64,000 bases of DNA from Salinicola salarius (lineage in GTDB: Bacteria > Pseudomonadota > Gammaproteobacteria > Pseudomonadales > Halomonadaceae). The notes beneath the pieces are model-generated. The model was not told the DNA's origin. It ran no database searches and was given only the letters and a program-made list of their open reading frames with translations. Shown here one piece after another: positions 28,439 through 38,133 of the stretch. The position numbers and the translations under genes were made by a program. Every line of letters begins with the position of its first letter. Position 1 is the stretch's first letter. The stretch is taken from contig NZ_NHOU01000014.1 in the NCBI RefSeq assembly GCF_002179555.1, forward strand, positions 1 to 64,000, given 5' to 3'.

Positions 28439-29755
28439 TTGCGTTCACTCCCCGCGACTCTACCGATTCTGTTTCTTTGCGAAATCAGCTTCCTTCTCGG
28501 GCACGGGTTGATCATGACGCTGCTGGGTGTGCGCATGTCGCTGGAGGCGTTCCCGTCGCAGATGGCGGGTCTGCTCATGTCCTGCTTCTCGCTCGGTTTT
28601 GTCGCCGGCAGCTACTGGCTGGAAAAGCGCATACGTAGCGTGGGCCATATCCGCGTGTTCGCCGCCTGTGCAGCGCTGCTGGCGGCCACGGCCATTCTGC
28701 ACGGACTCTGGGTCGATCCATGGGCATGGTTGGTCTGGCGACTGTTCGGCGGTGCGGCGACAGCGGGGCTGCTGATGGTGATGGAGTCGTGGGTATCCGG
28801 CGAGTCGACCAACGAAAACCGGGGGCGAGTTCTGGGATGGTATCTGGTGATCTCGACTTTGTCGCTGGCGGGAGGGCAGTGGATGCTCAACATGGCCGAC
28901 CCGGGCACATTCGTGCTGTTTTCGGTGGCCGGTATCCTGTTCGCGCTGTCACTGGTGCCGCTGTCGATTCACCGTATCCAGGGACCATTGCGCAGCAGCC
29001 ACGACGTGTCGGCGAAGATCTCGATGCGAACATTGCTGGCGCGCGCACCGGTGGGCCTGGTCGGTGCGTTCGTGGCGGGGCTGATGGTGCAGGCCTTCTT
29101 CGCCATGACGCCGTACTACGGCCAGGAGATCGGACTGACGACCGCGCAGACGGCAAAGTTCATGTCGATCACGACCCTGGTGGCTCTCATTGCCCAATGG
29201 ACGCTCGGGCGGATTTCGGACCGTTTCGACAGACGCAAGGTCATCCTGTGCATGGCGCTGGTGATGACCATCTCGGGCATTCTGATCGTGTTTGCTGCAC
29301 GATCCAGCTACTGGCTGCTGGTTTTCGTGGCCAGCTTCCACACCGCGATGCTGCATACGCTCTACTCGCTGAGTCTGGCGCACACCCACGACTGGCTAGA
29401 GCCCGAGGAGACGATCCAGGCCAATGCCAAAATTCTGATGTGCTACGGGGTAGGCTCGATCGTCGGTCCGTTCAGCGCGTCCCTGTTGATGCAAGGGATG
29501 GGGCCGGACGGTCTCTGGCTGTTCCTGGGCGCAGCGGCGTTGGGCCTGGCTCTGTTCATCGTCTATCGGTTGTGGCGACGCGAACCGGTCATGGCGCCCG
29601 AGGAGCAGGAGCCTTACACCCCGTTGGTGCCAATGGTGGAGTCGACGCACTACATCAACGAACTGGACCCACGACACGGGCCTTATCAGTATGAGCTGGA
29701 TCTGGAGGGCGAGCCGGACCTGGTGCCCGAGGAGCCATCGGCTCAGCCGGCCTGA
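28439..29755 (+). CDS. Major facilitator superfamily transporter (YcaD-like)
   Basis: 438 residues, 12 hydrophobic segments predicted, starting MRSLPATLPILFLCEISFLLG. The loop GRISDRFDRRK matches the MFS motif between helices 8 and 9, and MESWVSGESTNENRGRVLGW is characteristic of the YcaD/YfkF-like subgroup. The C-terminal tail (from about 395) is acidic and soluble. A TTG at 28439 has GGAG 7 nt upstream; an in-frame start at 28361 has no ribosome site and adds a polar stretch. Substrate unknown. A bidirectional terminator separates it from grxA. Confidence 0.86.
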   Translation: MRSLPATLPILFLCEISFLLGHGLIMTLLGVRMSLEAFPSQMAGLLMSCFSLGFVAGSYWLEKRIRSVGHIRVFAACAALLAATAILHGLWVDPWAWLVWRLFGGAATAGLLMVMESWVSGESTNENRGRVLGWYLVISTLSLAGGQWMLNMADPGTFVLFSVAGILFALSLVPLSIHRIQGPLRSSHDVSAKISMRTLLARAPVGLVGAFVAGLMVQAFFAMTPYYGQEIGLTTAQTAKFMSITTLVALIAQWTLGRISDRFDRRKVILCMALVMTISGILIVFAARSSYWLLVFVASFHTAMLHTLYSLSLAHTHDWLEPEETIQANAKILMCYGVGSIVGPFSASLLMQGMGPDGLWLFLGAAALGLALFIVYRLWRREPVMAPEEQEPYTPLVPMVESTHYINELDPRHGPYQYELDLEGEPDLVPEEPSAQPA

Positions 29756-29846
29756 GGAGAACGGCCGCAGAGAAGGCGCGGTTCCGCTGCGGTCATGTCG
29801 GCCGACGACAGCCGATAAACGTAACGAAAAACATCCCACGAACGAC

Positions 29847-29874
29847 AAAAAGCCGGCCCGCGCCGGCTTTTTTG
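29847..29874 (+). terminator. Bidirectional terminator between the MFS gene and grxA
   Basis: Arms AAAAAGCCGGC (29847-29857) and GCCGGCTTTTTT (29862-29873) around loop CCGC. T runs on both strands serve the two convergent genes. Confidence 0.9.
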
Positions 29875-29898
29875 GATCTTCGCTTCCGCCTGTCTCGA

Positions 29899-30168
29899 TC
29901 AGGCGCTTTCCGGCATCAGTGCCTTGTCCTGCACGTACTGGTCGAATTCGGTGAAGCCGCCGATATGCGTCTGGTCGACAAAGATCTGTGGCACGGTTTC
30001 CACCGGCTTGCCGATCGTCTTTTCCATGTCGGCCTTGGTGATGCCTTCAGCGTGGATGTCGATATAACGATAATCGAAGTCTTCGCGAGCTTCCTTCAGC
30101 TTTTCGGCCAGATCTTTGGCGCGAACGCAAAACGGGCAACCGGGACGGCCGAAAATGACGGTCAGCAT
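29899..30168 (-). CDS. grxA: Glutaredoxin 1 (GrxA type)
   Basis: 89-residue dithiol glutaredoxin that uses glutathione to reduce ribonucleotide reductase, PAPS reductase and other disulfides. Active site CPFC (11-14) in place of the usual CPYC; the glutathione-site residues TVPQIFVDQ with cis-Pro and GGFTEF follow. Close to E. coli GrxA in the segments CVRAKDLAEKL and HAEGITKADMEK. Alone on the minus strand; the gap upstream to 30376 holds only its promoter region. Confidence 0.93.
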   Translation of the reverse strand: MLTVIFGRPGCPFCVRAKDLAEKLKEAREDFDYRYIDIHAEGITKADMEKTIGKPVETVPQIFVDQTHIGGFTEFDQYVQDKALMPESA

Positions 30169-30376
30169 CGGTGATTCTCCTGTATCGGATTATGAAAAGG
30201 CCTGAAAACGAGATGGGGGTTATTCTTTCGTATTAAACCCCGTCGGCCCAATAGAGTCTTTCTACGTGCATCATTGCGCGCCACTATAAGCTTCATGGTG
30301 CCCGCCGCCATGAAGATCGTCAGGGTAGATGATATCTTCAACAATGCCGGCACGGAGTCATGGCTGAGCAGCGGGA

Positions 30377-31198
30377 TCAGGGTGCGAGAGGGCGCCCCGC
30401 ATCGGCATCACGCAGCAGGTCCCCTAGCGCGCCGTGAATATCGGGAGCGCTGACCAGCAGGTTCTCGCCGTAGAGCTCGACGGGGAGTCCATCCGGACAT
30501 TCGTAGAGGTGGCTCGTGCTGGCGCCGGCCTCCCGCGCGATGAGCAGCCCGGCGGCGAAGTCCCACGGAGAGACGCTTTCATAGTAGGCATCCAGCTGGC
30601 CGCAGCCGACATGGCAGAGGTCGAGGGCTGCGGAGCCGTTACGCCGCACGTCGCGGCAGGCATGGACGACGTGGTTGAGACGCCTGATCAGCGGGCCACG
30701 CTTGTCGCGGGCGTACGGAAAACCCGTCGCGACCAGACTTCGCTCCAGTGTGGTCGGTCGACTGCAGTGCATCGATTCCTCGTTGAGCTGCGCCCCCTGG
30801 CCGCGCGTGGCGGTGAAGGTTTCGCCGAGGAACGGTGCGTGAACCACACCGAGCTGAACTTCCCCATCCACTGCCCAGGCGATCGATACGGCAACGTGAG
30901 CGTGCCCATAGGCAAAGTTGACGGTGCCATCGATGGGATCGACGACCCAGAGCGGGCCGCGCTGCTCGAGCTGACTGCGATCCGGCGCCAGCTCTTCGGT
31001 CAGCCTGGCTTCGCCGGGGAAGAGGGCTTCGAGTTCGTCGGCGATCATCTGATCGACGGCCACATCCACCTCGGTCACCAGTTCGTCTCCCCCTTTGTAA
31101 TCGTGGGAAAAGTTCTGCTTCTGACGCGCCTGGACGATCATGTCGCCAGCCCGGCGGGCGATGCGGATCATCTGCTCGAGGCGTTGGGGGTGATTCAC
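30377..31198 (-). CDS. Inositol monophosphatase-family phosphatase (SuhB-like)
   Basis: 273 residues, Mg2+-dependent sugar-phosphate phosphatase fold. Metal-ligand motifs: LTEE (E68-E69), WVVDPIDGTVNF (D87, D90) and SPWDFAAGLLIAREAGA near the C terminus. Members include SuhB (also an rRNA antitermination partner), HisN-type histidinol phosphatase and other phosphatases; the sequence alone does not settle which. Third in line after regB-regA, 33 nt downstream of regA, so probably co-transcribed. A second superfamily member, CysQ, lies at about 3 kb. Confidence 0.87.
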   Translation of the reverse strand: MNHPQRLEQMIRIARRAGDMIVQARQKQNFSHDYKGGDELVTEVDVAVDQMIADELEALFPGEARLTEELAPDRSQLEQRGPLWVVDPIDGTVNFAYGHAHVAVSIAWAVDGEVQLGVVHAPFLGETFTATRGQGAQLNEESMHCSRPTTLERSLVATGFPYARDKRGPLIRRLNHVVHACRDVRRNGSAALDLCHVGCGQLDAYYESVSPWDFAAGLLIAREAGASTSHLYECPDGLPVELYGENLLVSAPDIHGALGDLLRDADAGRPLAP

Positions 31199-31231
31199 GT
31201 TGGGCTCCTGTTGGGAAGGGAAAGTGAGTCG

Positions 31232-31786
31232 TCAGTGTCTTACCGGACGTTTCTGCAGTTTACGTTGCAGGGTGCGGCGGTGCATGCCCAGCGCTCGGGC
31301 CGTGGCCGAGATATTGCCGTCGTGCTCATGCAGGACCTTCTGGATATGCTCCCAGGTCACGCGGTTGACCGATGGAGGGTTGTCGGCGATTTCCACATCG
31401 ACATCGCCGCTTTCGCGCTCCAGCGACAGCAGGATCTCGTCCGCGTCGGCGGGCTTGCAAAGATAGTTGACTGCGCCCAGTTTCATCGCTTCCACGGCAG
31501 TAGCGATGCTCGAGTAACCGGTCAGCACGACGATGCGACACGCCGGAGCCACCTCCAGTAGCGCGGGCAGCAGTTTCAGGCCGGAGTCGGACTCCAGCTT
31601 GAGGTCCAGCGTCGCCAGCGCGGGCGGTGCTTCCCGCGCTGCCGCGAGAGCTTGGTCGTGGGTATGAGCGACGACCACGTCGTAGCCACGGCGGCGCATG
31701 GCGCGCTCCATGACGAAACAGAGCTGTTCGTCGTCGTCGACGATCAGCAGACGTTCCTGCTGATTCGTCCGTTCCTGTTCACTCAT
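31232..31786 (-). CDS. Redox response regulator, RegA/PrrA/RoxR type
   Basis: 184 residues. Receiver domain (about 12-125) with acidic pocket DDD (17-19), phosphorylation site D61 (ATLDLKLESDSG), T at LTGYSS and K at LCKPAD. A Fis-type helix-turn-helix follows at the C terminus (HIQKVLHEHDGNISATARAL, then MHRRTLQRKLQKRP), nearly invariant in the RegA family. Controls respiratory and redox genes in relatives (RoxR in Pseudomonas). Encoded 39 nt after regB. Confidence 0.93.
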   Translation of the reverse strand: MSEQERTNQQERLLIVDDDEQLCFVMERAMRRRGYDVVVAHTHDQALAAAREAPPALATLDLKLESDSGLKLLPALLEVAPACRIVVLTGYSSIATAVEAMKLGAVNYLCKPADADEILLSLERESGDVDVEIADNPPSVNRVTWEHIQKVLHEHDGNISATARALGMHRRTLQRKLQKRPVRH

Positions 31787-31825
31787 CGCTGACTCCTCAT
31801 CGGTGGATGGCGGACCGAAGTGGCA

Positions 31826-33097
31826 TCACAGGCTATCGCCAGCCTTGACGCGGGGAAGCTTGACCTCGGTCAACGTACCGCCTTCTTCATGGTTGTAGAG
31901 ACTGACGCCGCCGCCGAATCGGTTGACGGTGGCGTGAGTCAGAAACAGGCCGATGCCCATGCCCTTGCTCTTGGTCGAGATGAAGGTGTCGCCCAGCTGA
32001 TCCGCGATCGACATCGGCACGCCCGGGCCGTGATCGCGGATATCGATGACCACCTCTTCGGCATCCCAGTCGAGACTGGTCACGATGGCATCAGGGCTGG
32101 CATCGGCCGCGTTATTGAGCAAGTTGATCAATGCCTGCTCCAGTGTCGCGTCCACGGCAATGCTGGGTTGCCCCCGCTTGCCGAGCACTTCCAGCCGGTG
32201 ATGGACGTCCGGTCGCAGTACCAGCCAGCGCTGGATCAAATTCTCGAGCCAGGGGGTTGCCCGGCGTATCTCGGGCTTTTCTAGGCGGCGGCGGTCGGCA
32301 TTGGCGACGAGAGTCTGCAGGCGCTGCTTGCAGGTATCGACCTGCTTGCGCAGCATGTCGATATCCTCGATCAATGCCGGCTGCTCACTGGCTTCGTGGC
32401 GCATCTCATTGAGCAGCACCGCCATCGTCGAGAGCGGCGAACCAAGCTCGTGGGCGGTACCTGCGGCCTGGGTGGCCACCGCCAGGATCTGCTCGTTGCG
32501 CAATGCCGCTTCACGGGTGCGAGACAGCGTCATGTCGCGGCGGCGCAGCGTATGCGCCATCTTGAAAATGAAGAACGTCAGCAGGCTGCCGGACAGAATG
32601 AAGTTCAGCCACATGCCCAGGGTGTGTAGTTGCACACCAAAGACGATGGTGCTGTTGGTCAACTGTGGGACCGGCTGGTAGACCAGCATCATCGTGGTGT
32701 AGCTGGCGGTGGCTGCCATGGCAATGATCCAGGCATAGAGCCAGGGAAGCGTGGCGGCGGCGATGCCCAGTGGAACCAGCAGATAGGTGATGAAAGGATT
32801 GGTCGAGCCGCCAGTGTAGTAAAACAGCAGACTCAGTCCGGCAATGTCGACCAGCCAGTGCAGCAGATATTCGGTATCGGTAACCGCCCGGGGTCTGCCA
32901 AGGCGCCACCATGTCGCGACGTTGAACAATCCCATGGCGACGATGACGCTGATGACCGGCAGCACATGCAGCTGGAATCCCAGTACTTCGATACCGAAAA
33001 TGATCGCGGCGAGAAAGCCGGTCCAGGTGATACCGCGGACGATCGTCAAGCGAACCAGGTTGCGGTTCGGCGTTGAGAGCGGAAGCGGCTGCAGCAT
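31826..33097 (-). CDS. Redox sensor histidine kinase, RegB/PrrB/RoxS type
   Basis: 423-residue membrane kinase with six predicted transmembrane segments (about 20-180). The quinone-binding heptad GGSTNPF (96-102) of RegB is present. H-box AGTAHELGSPLSTMAV with phospho-accepting H216; Cys256 in VDTCKQRL sits where RegB has its redox-active cysteine; ATP-binding boxes NLLNNAADASPD, DHGPGVP and SKGMGIGLFL. The protein probably senses quinone or thiol redox state and phosphorylates RegA. ATG at 33097 follows GGAGAGACC. Order regB-regA-phosphatase on the minus strand. Confidence 0.93.
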   Translation of the reverse strand: MLQPLPLSTPNRNLVRLTIVRGITWTGFLAAIIFGIEVLGFQLHVLPVISVIVAMGLFNVATWWRLGRPRAVTDTEYLLHWLVDIAGLSLLFYYTGGSTNPFITYLLVPLGIAAATLPWLYAWIIAMAATASYTTMMLVYQPVPQLTNSTIVFGVQLHTLGMWLNFILSGSLLTFFIFKMAHTLRRRDMTLSRTREAALRNEQILAVATQAAGTAHELGSPLSTMAVLLNEMRHEASEQPALIEDIDMLRKQVDTCKQRLQTLVANADRRRLEKPEIRRATPWLENLIQRWLVLRPDVHHRLEVLGKRGQPSIAVDATLEQALINLLNNAADASPDAIVTSLDWDAEEVVIDIRDHGPGVPMSIADQLGDTFISTKSKGMGIGLFLTHATVNRFGGGVSLYNHEEGGTLTEVKLPRVKAGDSL

Positions 33098-33331
33098 GGT
33101 CTCTCCGGAGTCGAGTCGGCGATCGATTGACGGGGCGGGGCGGCTGACTCGATATCGCTGCCCAAGCCTGCCTTATGGTAACGCATGCCGAGGGGCGGCG
33201 TGAGTGTGTTCAGGCCGTCGAGAGGGAGAAAGAGGGGCGCCCGTTTGTCGCAGGCAGGTCTAGCCGGCGAGGAGGTGCCGGCTGGTCAGGATTCGTCGAC
33301 CAGCAACGGCTGAGAGGATGGTTTACCGCTG

Positions 33332-33562
33332 TCAATGAGAGGAAGTGGTGGCATCCGTCTGGCGGCAATGAACGTCATAGACCACGCTGCCGTCGGTCAT
33401 GCGCAAGCTCTGTACCGCATCGTCGGGGTTGTTGTGTGGCGCCAGACCGGCAACGATGCCTATCGACGGCGCGTCCGGAGAAGCCTGAGGGGAATCCATC
33501 GTTACGGTATCGCCCTCGCGGAGCGGTTTGTCGTCGGCGTCATGCCCTAGGATTGGCTTCAT
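33332..33562 (-). CDS. Small hypothetical protein
   Basis: 76 residues starting MKPILGHDADDKPLREGD. Beta-rich, acidic, with no recognised family; LREGDTVTMDSP and GSVVYDVHC resemble short KOW/SH3-like barrels that precede metal or nucleic-acid sites, but this is weak. An overlapping frame on the other strand (33335-33550) has a less natural composition. It lies alone between regB and prfC. Real status uncertain. Confidence 0.45.
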   Translation of the reverse strand: MKPILGHDADDKPLREGDTVTMDSPQASPDAPSIGIVAGLAPHNNPDDAVQSLRMTDGSVVYDVHCRQTDATTSSH

Positions 33563-33857
33563 CTCGGAGTCTCTGCGCAGGAAGTCTTGGGAATGTCTCG
33601 GCGTGGATGCCGGGGCTTTTCACAATCAGGCTAACACGCCGCCATGCTTCTAACCTGTCGAGAAAAGGCGGCTTAATAGCGCTTTTTTTAGTGCTGTAAG
33701 ATGAGATTAAGCGCTTTTTGAACTCAGGAAGTCTGGCATCGAGGCGGCTACAACTCTTGCGGCTCAACGCGTACAATCGCCGCCATCTTCGAGTCCCCGC
33801 GAACTCTGCACCATCGATCGATGCCGTGTGAGTCGCCTTCAGTCAGTGAAACCACTC

Positions 33858-35447
33858 ATGTCAGATTCTCAGCTTGCGCAGGAAGCGGCCCTTCGCCGCA
33901 CTTTTGCCATCATCAGTCACCCGGACGCGGGCAAGACCACGATTACCGAAAAAATGCTGCTGTTCGGGAACGCCATTCAGCTCGCCGGTTCGGTCAAGAG
34001 CAAGCGGGCCGAGCGCCACGCGACCTCCGACTGGATGAAAATGGAGCAGGAGCGGGGCATCTCGGTCACTACCTCGGTGATGCAGTTTCCCTACAACGGG
34101 CGCATCGTCAACCTGCTCGACACGCCTGGCCACGAGGATTTCTCCGAAGATACCTATCGCACCCTCACCGCCGTGGACTCTGCCTTGATGGTCATCGATG
34201 CCGCCAAGGGCGTCGAGGACCGTACCATCAAGCTGATGGAGGTCTGCCGGCTGCGAACCACGCCGATCCTGACCTTCATCAACAAGATGGATCGGGAGAC
34301 GCGCGATCCGATCGAGGTAATGGACGAGATCGAGACGGTCCTCAACATGCAGTGTGCCCCGATGACCTGGCCGATCGGCATGGGCCGACAGTTCAAGGGC
34401 GTCTATCACCTTTATGACGATGTGATCCATCTCTACACCCAGGGGCAGGGCAATCGGATTCCGGAAGACAAGCGCATCGAAGGGCTGGACAGCGAAGAGG
34501 TCGACCGGGTACTCGGCGAGAGTGCAGCTGAAGAACTGCGCATGGAGGTCGAGCTGGTCCGTGGCGCATCCCACCCCTTCGACCTGGAAGCCTATCGTCG
34601 CGGGGAGCTGTCTCCGGTCTATTTCGGTACCGCGATGGGCAACTTCGGCGTGCGCGAAATGCTCAACGGCTTCGTCGAATTCGCGCCGACGCCCCAGGCG
34701 CGGGAGACCGATACCCGTGAAGTGGTGGCCGACGATGGGCGTTTTTCCGGCTTCGTTTTCAAGATCCAGGCCAACATGGATCCCAAGCACCGGGACCGGG
34801 TGGCGTTTCTGCGCATCTGCTCCGGCAAGTACGAACGCAACATGAAGATGCGCCACGTGCGTATCGGCAAGGACGTCAAGATCGCGGACGCGTTGACGTT
34901 CATGGCGTCCGATCGGTCTCACGTCGAAGAGGCCTGGCCCGGCGATATCATCGGTCTGCACAATCACGGCACGATCCAGATCGGGGATACCTTCACGGCC
35001 GGCGAGGACATGCGCTTCCTCGGGATCCCGCACTTTGCCCCGGAACTGTTCCGCCGCGTCCGGCTCCGTGACCCGCTCAAGATGAAGGCGCTGCAGAAAG
35101 GGCTCCAGCAGCTCTCCGAGGAGGGCGCGACGCAGGTCTTCCTGCCGCTGGACAATAACGACCTGATCGTCGGTGCGGTTGGCACGTTGCAGTTCGATGT
35201 GGTCGCGCACCGGCTCAAGGAAGAGTACAAGGTCGACTGCATTTATGAGCCCGTCAATGTCAATACGGCGCGCTGGATCTACAGCAAGGATGCCAAGAAG
35301 CTCGACGAGTTCAAGCGAAAGGCCAGCACTAACCTGGCCCTGGATGGCGGGGACTACCTGACCTATCTGGCGCCGACCCGAGTCAACCTGCAGATGACCC
35401 AGGAACGCTGGCCGGAAATCGAGTTCAGGGCCACCCGCGAGCACTGA
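33858..35447 (+). CDS. prfC: Peptide chain release factor 3
   Basis: GTPase that recycles RF1/RF2 from the ribosome. 529 residues, the same length as in E. coli. G-motifs: G1 SHPDAGKTT (about 20-28), G2 [11 protein letters not shown]3 DTPGHEDF, G4 NKMDRE; then domain II and III ([36 protein letters not shown]). ATG at 33858 gives the family start; the upstream start at 33828 is unsupported. The preceding 295 bases (33563-33857) hold an AT-rich stretch with two AGCGCT blocks (33677-33716) and no gene. Confidence 0.97.
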   Translation: MSDSQLAQEAALRRTFAIISHPDAGKTTITEKMLLFGNAIQLAGSVKSKRAERHATSDWMKMEQERGISVTTSVMQFPYNGRIVNLLDTPGHEDFSEDTYRTLTAVDSALMVIDAAKGVEDRTIKLMEVCRLRTTPILTFINKMDRETRDPIEVMDEIETVLNMQCAPMTWPIGMGRQFKGVYHLYDDVIHLYTQGQGNRIPEDKRIEGLDSEEVDRVLGESAAEELRMEVELVRGASHPFDLEAYRRGELSPVYFGTAMGNFGVREMLNGFVEFAPTPQARETDTREVVADDGRFSGFVFKIQANMDPKHRDRVAFLRICSGKYERNMKMRHVRIGKDVKIADALTFMASDRSHVEEAWPGDIIGLHNHGTIQIGDTFTAGEDMRFLGIPHFAPELFRRVRLRDPLKMKALQKGLQQLSEEGATQVFLPLDNNDLIVGAVGTLQFDVVAHRLKEEYKVDCIYEPVNVNTARWIYSKDAKKLDEFKRKASTNLALDGGDYLTYLAPTRVNLQMTQERWPEIEFRATREH

Positions 35448-35592
35448 ACCCGCTGTCGTCCGACAGGAGCGGTCGCGTCGATCTTGCCGCTCCGTAGTGC
35501 TTGCGCCATGCTGACGAAGTTCACTCCATGCGTCAGAAGGCGCCGTTGGTTTGTGCTCGGCTATTCGGTCGACCAGAAAAAGGAGAATGACG

Positions 35593-36075
35593 ATGGCTTC
35601 CAAATTCTTGAAAGAGTTTCGAGAGTTTGCCGTCAAGGGTAACGTCGTCGATATGGCGGTGGGCATCATCATCGGTGGTGCGTTCACGTTGATTGTGCAG
35701 AGCCTGGTGAAGAATATCTTCAATCCGGTGCTCGGGTTGCTCATCGGTGGCGTCGACTTCGCGAATTTCTTCGTCGTGCTCAAGGAAGGCGGCATACCGG
35801 GACCATATGCGACGTTGTCGGCTGCGCAGGAGGCCGGCGCCGTCACGCTGGACTACGGGCTGTTCCTGAATGCGGTGATCAGTTTCGTCATCGTTGCCTT
35901 CGTCGTCTTCCTGCTGGTACGCACCATCAATCGCTTGAAGCGCGAGGAGGCGGTCGCTCCCCAGGCGCCGTCGGACAAGGCGTGCCCGCACTGTTTCATG
36001 ACGATACCCATCAAAGCGACCAAGTGTGGCCACTGCACGGCCGATCTTCCACCGGAAAATGGCATTGCGAGCTGA
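35593..36075 (+). CDS. mscL: Large-conductance mechanosensitive channel MscL with C-terminal zinc ribbon
   Basis: Pentameric emergency valve that opens on membrane tension after osmotic downshock. 160 residues, longer than the 136 of E. coli. N-terminal amphipathic helix and TM1 (FAVKGNVVDMAVGIIIGGAF, about 12-31), periplasmic loop, TM2 (about 88-112). After the cytoplasmic RLKREEA comes a zinc-ribbon pattern with C131, C134, C145 and C148 (CPHC...CGHC) in place of, or added to, the usual C-terminal helix bundle. ATG at 35593 with AGGAG 7 nt upstream; an ATG 6 nt earlier is too close to the ribosome site. tatD starts 3 nt after its stop. Confidence 0.93.
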   Translation: MASKFLKEFREFAVKGNVVDMAVGIIIGGAFTLIVQSLVKNIFNPVLGLLIGGVDFANFFVVLKEGGIPGPYATLSAAQEAGAVTLDYGLFLNAVISFVIVAFVVFLLVRTINRLKREEAVAPQAPSDKACPHCFMTIPIKATKCGHCTADLPPENGIAS

Positions 36076-36078
36076 TCG

Positions 36079-36849
36079 ATGCTGTTCGACGCTCACTGTC
36101 ATCTGGATTTCGACCGTTTCGACGCCGACCGCGAGGCCGCTTTTGACCGCGCCCATGCGGCCGGCGTTTCGCGTTTCATGGTGCCGGGAACGACGCGCCA
36201 GCGCTGGAACCACGTGCTCGAGCTGAGCCGACGCGATGACGTCGTCGCGTCGCTGGGGCTGCATCCCTATTTCACCGACGAGCATGCCGACAGCGATCTG
36301 GAAGCGCTGGCGGATGAAATCGGGCGTCACGAATCTCTGGTCGGTATCGGTGAATGCGGCATCGATGCCAGATTCGAGGATACGCTGGAGCAGCAGTGGT
36401 CGCTGTTCGAGGCGCAGCTTCAACTGGCCAAACGGCATCGGCTACCCATCATCATTCACTGCGTCCATGCCGACGACCAGGTGGCCAAGCGGCTCAGGCA
36501 GCTCGATCTGCCGGCACGGGGATTGATTCATGCTTTCGGAGGTAGCCCGCAGCAGGCCGGGAGATTTCTGGATCTCGGCTATAGTCTCGGGTTGGGAGGC
36601 GCGGTGACTTACGATCGGGCTAAACGACTGCATCGGGCGGTGCAGTCGATTCCCGACGACGGCTTCGTGCTGGAAAGCGACAGCCCGGACATGCCGCTAT
36701 CCGGGCGCCAGGGGCAACGTAACGAACCTGTCCACCTGATGGAGACAGCCGAGTCGGTTGCCCGTCTGCGAGGCCAGACACGGGAATCTGTGATCGCCAA
36801 CGCGTGGGTCAACACGCATCGACTGTTCGGTCTCGATGCTGACGGGTGA
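36079..36849 (+). CDS. TatD-family metal-dependent hydrolase (YjjV-like)
   Basis: 256-residue TIM-barrel metallohydrolase, likely a 3'-5' DNase. Metal-site motifs: DAHCHLDF (5-12), GIGECGID (E at the second strand), IIIHCVHA, LIHAFGGS, and ESDSPDMPL near the C terminus. Shorter YjjV-like type by length. Its start 3 nt after mscL suggests one transcript. The gene converges with ygfZ, with only 15 bases between them. Confidence 0.9.
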   Translation: MLFDAHCHLDFDRFDADREAAFDRAHAAGVSRFMVPGTTRQRWNHVLELSRRDDVVASLGLHPYFTDEHADSDLEALADEIGRHESLVGIGECGIDARFEDTLEQQWSLFEAQLQLAKRHRLPIIIHCVHADDQVAKRLRQLDLPARGLIHAFGGSPQQAGRFLDLGYSLGLGGAVTYDRAKRLHRAVQSIPDDGFVLESDSPDMPLSGRQGQRNEPVHLMETAESVARLRGQTRESVIANAWVNTHRLFGLDADG

Positions 36850-36864
36850 GCTTCGGTCCGTGTG

Positions 36865-37905
36865 TCAGTCGCCCACGATCCGCTCAGGGTCGAGACGCTC
36901 CAGCGGATAAGGCAAGTCACGCAGGGTCAGCTTGCGATCCCCCACGAACAGCGCCGATTCGCCATCCACACTGGTATTGATGACAGCGAGGATGTCGCAG
37001 TGTTTGGTGTCGTCACCGGCCGTGGCCTGGAAGATTTCGCCCACGCGCTTGTCTTCCGCGCTACGGATCTCGTCGCCGATGGCCGGTACCGAAGCGCCTT
37101 CCAGGGTGGCGATCTGCAAGCGTCGTTTGACCTGCCCGCGAAAATGCGCCCGCGCCACGACCTCCTGCCCGGTGTAACAGCCCTTGCGGAAACTGATGCC
37201 GCCCAACGCTTCCCAGTTGATCATCTGCGGCAGGAACGCATCGCTGTGTTCGGCGGTTAGCCAGGCGACGCCGGCACCGATGTCCGCGCGCCGCCACAGG
37301 GCCGTATCGGCGGGATCGGCATGGCGACGCAACGTATCCCAACGGGCAGCAGCCTGAGACGTGGGCAGGATCAATACGAAGCGTGATCGGCTGGCAGGGT
37401 GACGCAAGGCAAGAACGTCGTCCTGCTGTGCCATATGCCAGTCGAGGCGGGGCAGATCGGGAAGATCGGCCTCGGCCCATGACTCGGGCTCGCCGACCAT
37501 GCCGATGATTGCCAGGTCCTCGCGATGGCGCAGCGTCATCTTGTAGAAAGGGGCGTATTTTCCCAGCTGTGTGGCCAGCGGTCCCGCCAGGGAGGCATCC
37601 AGCAGCAGCCAGTAGCGTTCGGCAGAGACCTTGAGTATCTCGGCATTGGCGATCATTCTGCCCTTGGGCGTGCAGAAGGCCGTCAGCGGGCCAAACGCAC
37701 CATCGGCGTGATCGATGTTGGCACTGGTCTGGCCTTGCAGAAAGCGGGCGGCATCGGGACCTTCGCATTCCAGAATGCGGAAATGCGTCAGCGGTATCAG
37801 GCCGTTACCCTCGGTAAGCCGATGGCTGCCTTCCGGGAAGTGCCAGTCGTGATCGTTCAACTGGCGTCCGCCTGCGGCCGTGAGATGTGCCAGCCAATCG
37901 TCCAT
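36865..37905 (-). CDS. ygfZ: Folate-binding Fe-S / tRNA-modification protein YgfZ
   Basis: 346 residues, GcvT-like fold. The family hallmark KGCYTGQEVVARAHFRG is complete (K-G-C-Y-x-G-Q-E), including the functional cysteine. Family members bind tetrahydrofolate and aid Fe-S enzymes such as the MiaB tRNA thiolase. N-terminal part has FLQGQTSANI and CTPKGRM as expected. Not part of the glycine cleavage locus despite the shared fold. On the minus strand, convergent with tatD. Confidence 0.93.
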   Translation of the reverse strand: MDDWLAHLTAAGGRQLNDHDWHFPEGSHRLTEGNGLIPLTHFRILECEGPDAARFLQGQTSANIDHADGAFGPLTAFCTPKGRMIANAEILKVSAERYWLLLDASLAGPLATQLGKYAPFYKMTLRHREDLAIIGMVGEPESWAEADLPDLPRLDWHMAQQDDVLALRHPASRSRFVLILPTSQAAARWDTLRRHADPADTALWRRADIGAGVAWLTAEHSDAFLPQMINWEALGGISFRKGCYTGQEVVARAHFRGQVKRRLQIATLEGASVPAIGDEIRSAEDKRVGEIFQATAGDDTKHCDILAVINTSVDGESALFVGDRKLTLRDLPYPLERLDPERIVGD

Positions 37906-38133
37906 CCAAACTCTCCCGTAACAATGCTGGTGGCGTACCGGGATATCCAGTGCCTGGATGTCGGTACAAGTCTGGCGTCAAGATGGCGTCGATTCCCTTG
38001 CATTGCAACGTCGGTCCCGAAAACGACGTGCTACGCTATGCTGCTGGCCTGAAAGTTGTCTGAACCTTATCTGAGTCTCATTACCTGAGTTGTAGAAAGG
38101 CCATCGTAAAAAGACCGCAGTGGAGAACCTTGC

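Noticed and set aside
30162-30353. 63-codon minus-strand frame before grxA
   Set aside because: Overlaps the grxA start and its promoter region; composition is not coding-like.
33861-35846. 661-codon frame opposite prfC and mscL
   Set aside because: Shadow of two well-supported genes, no family recognised.
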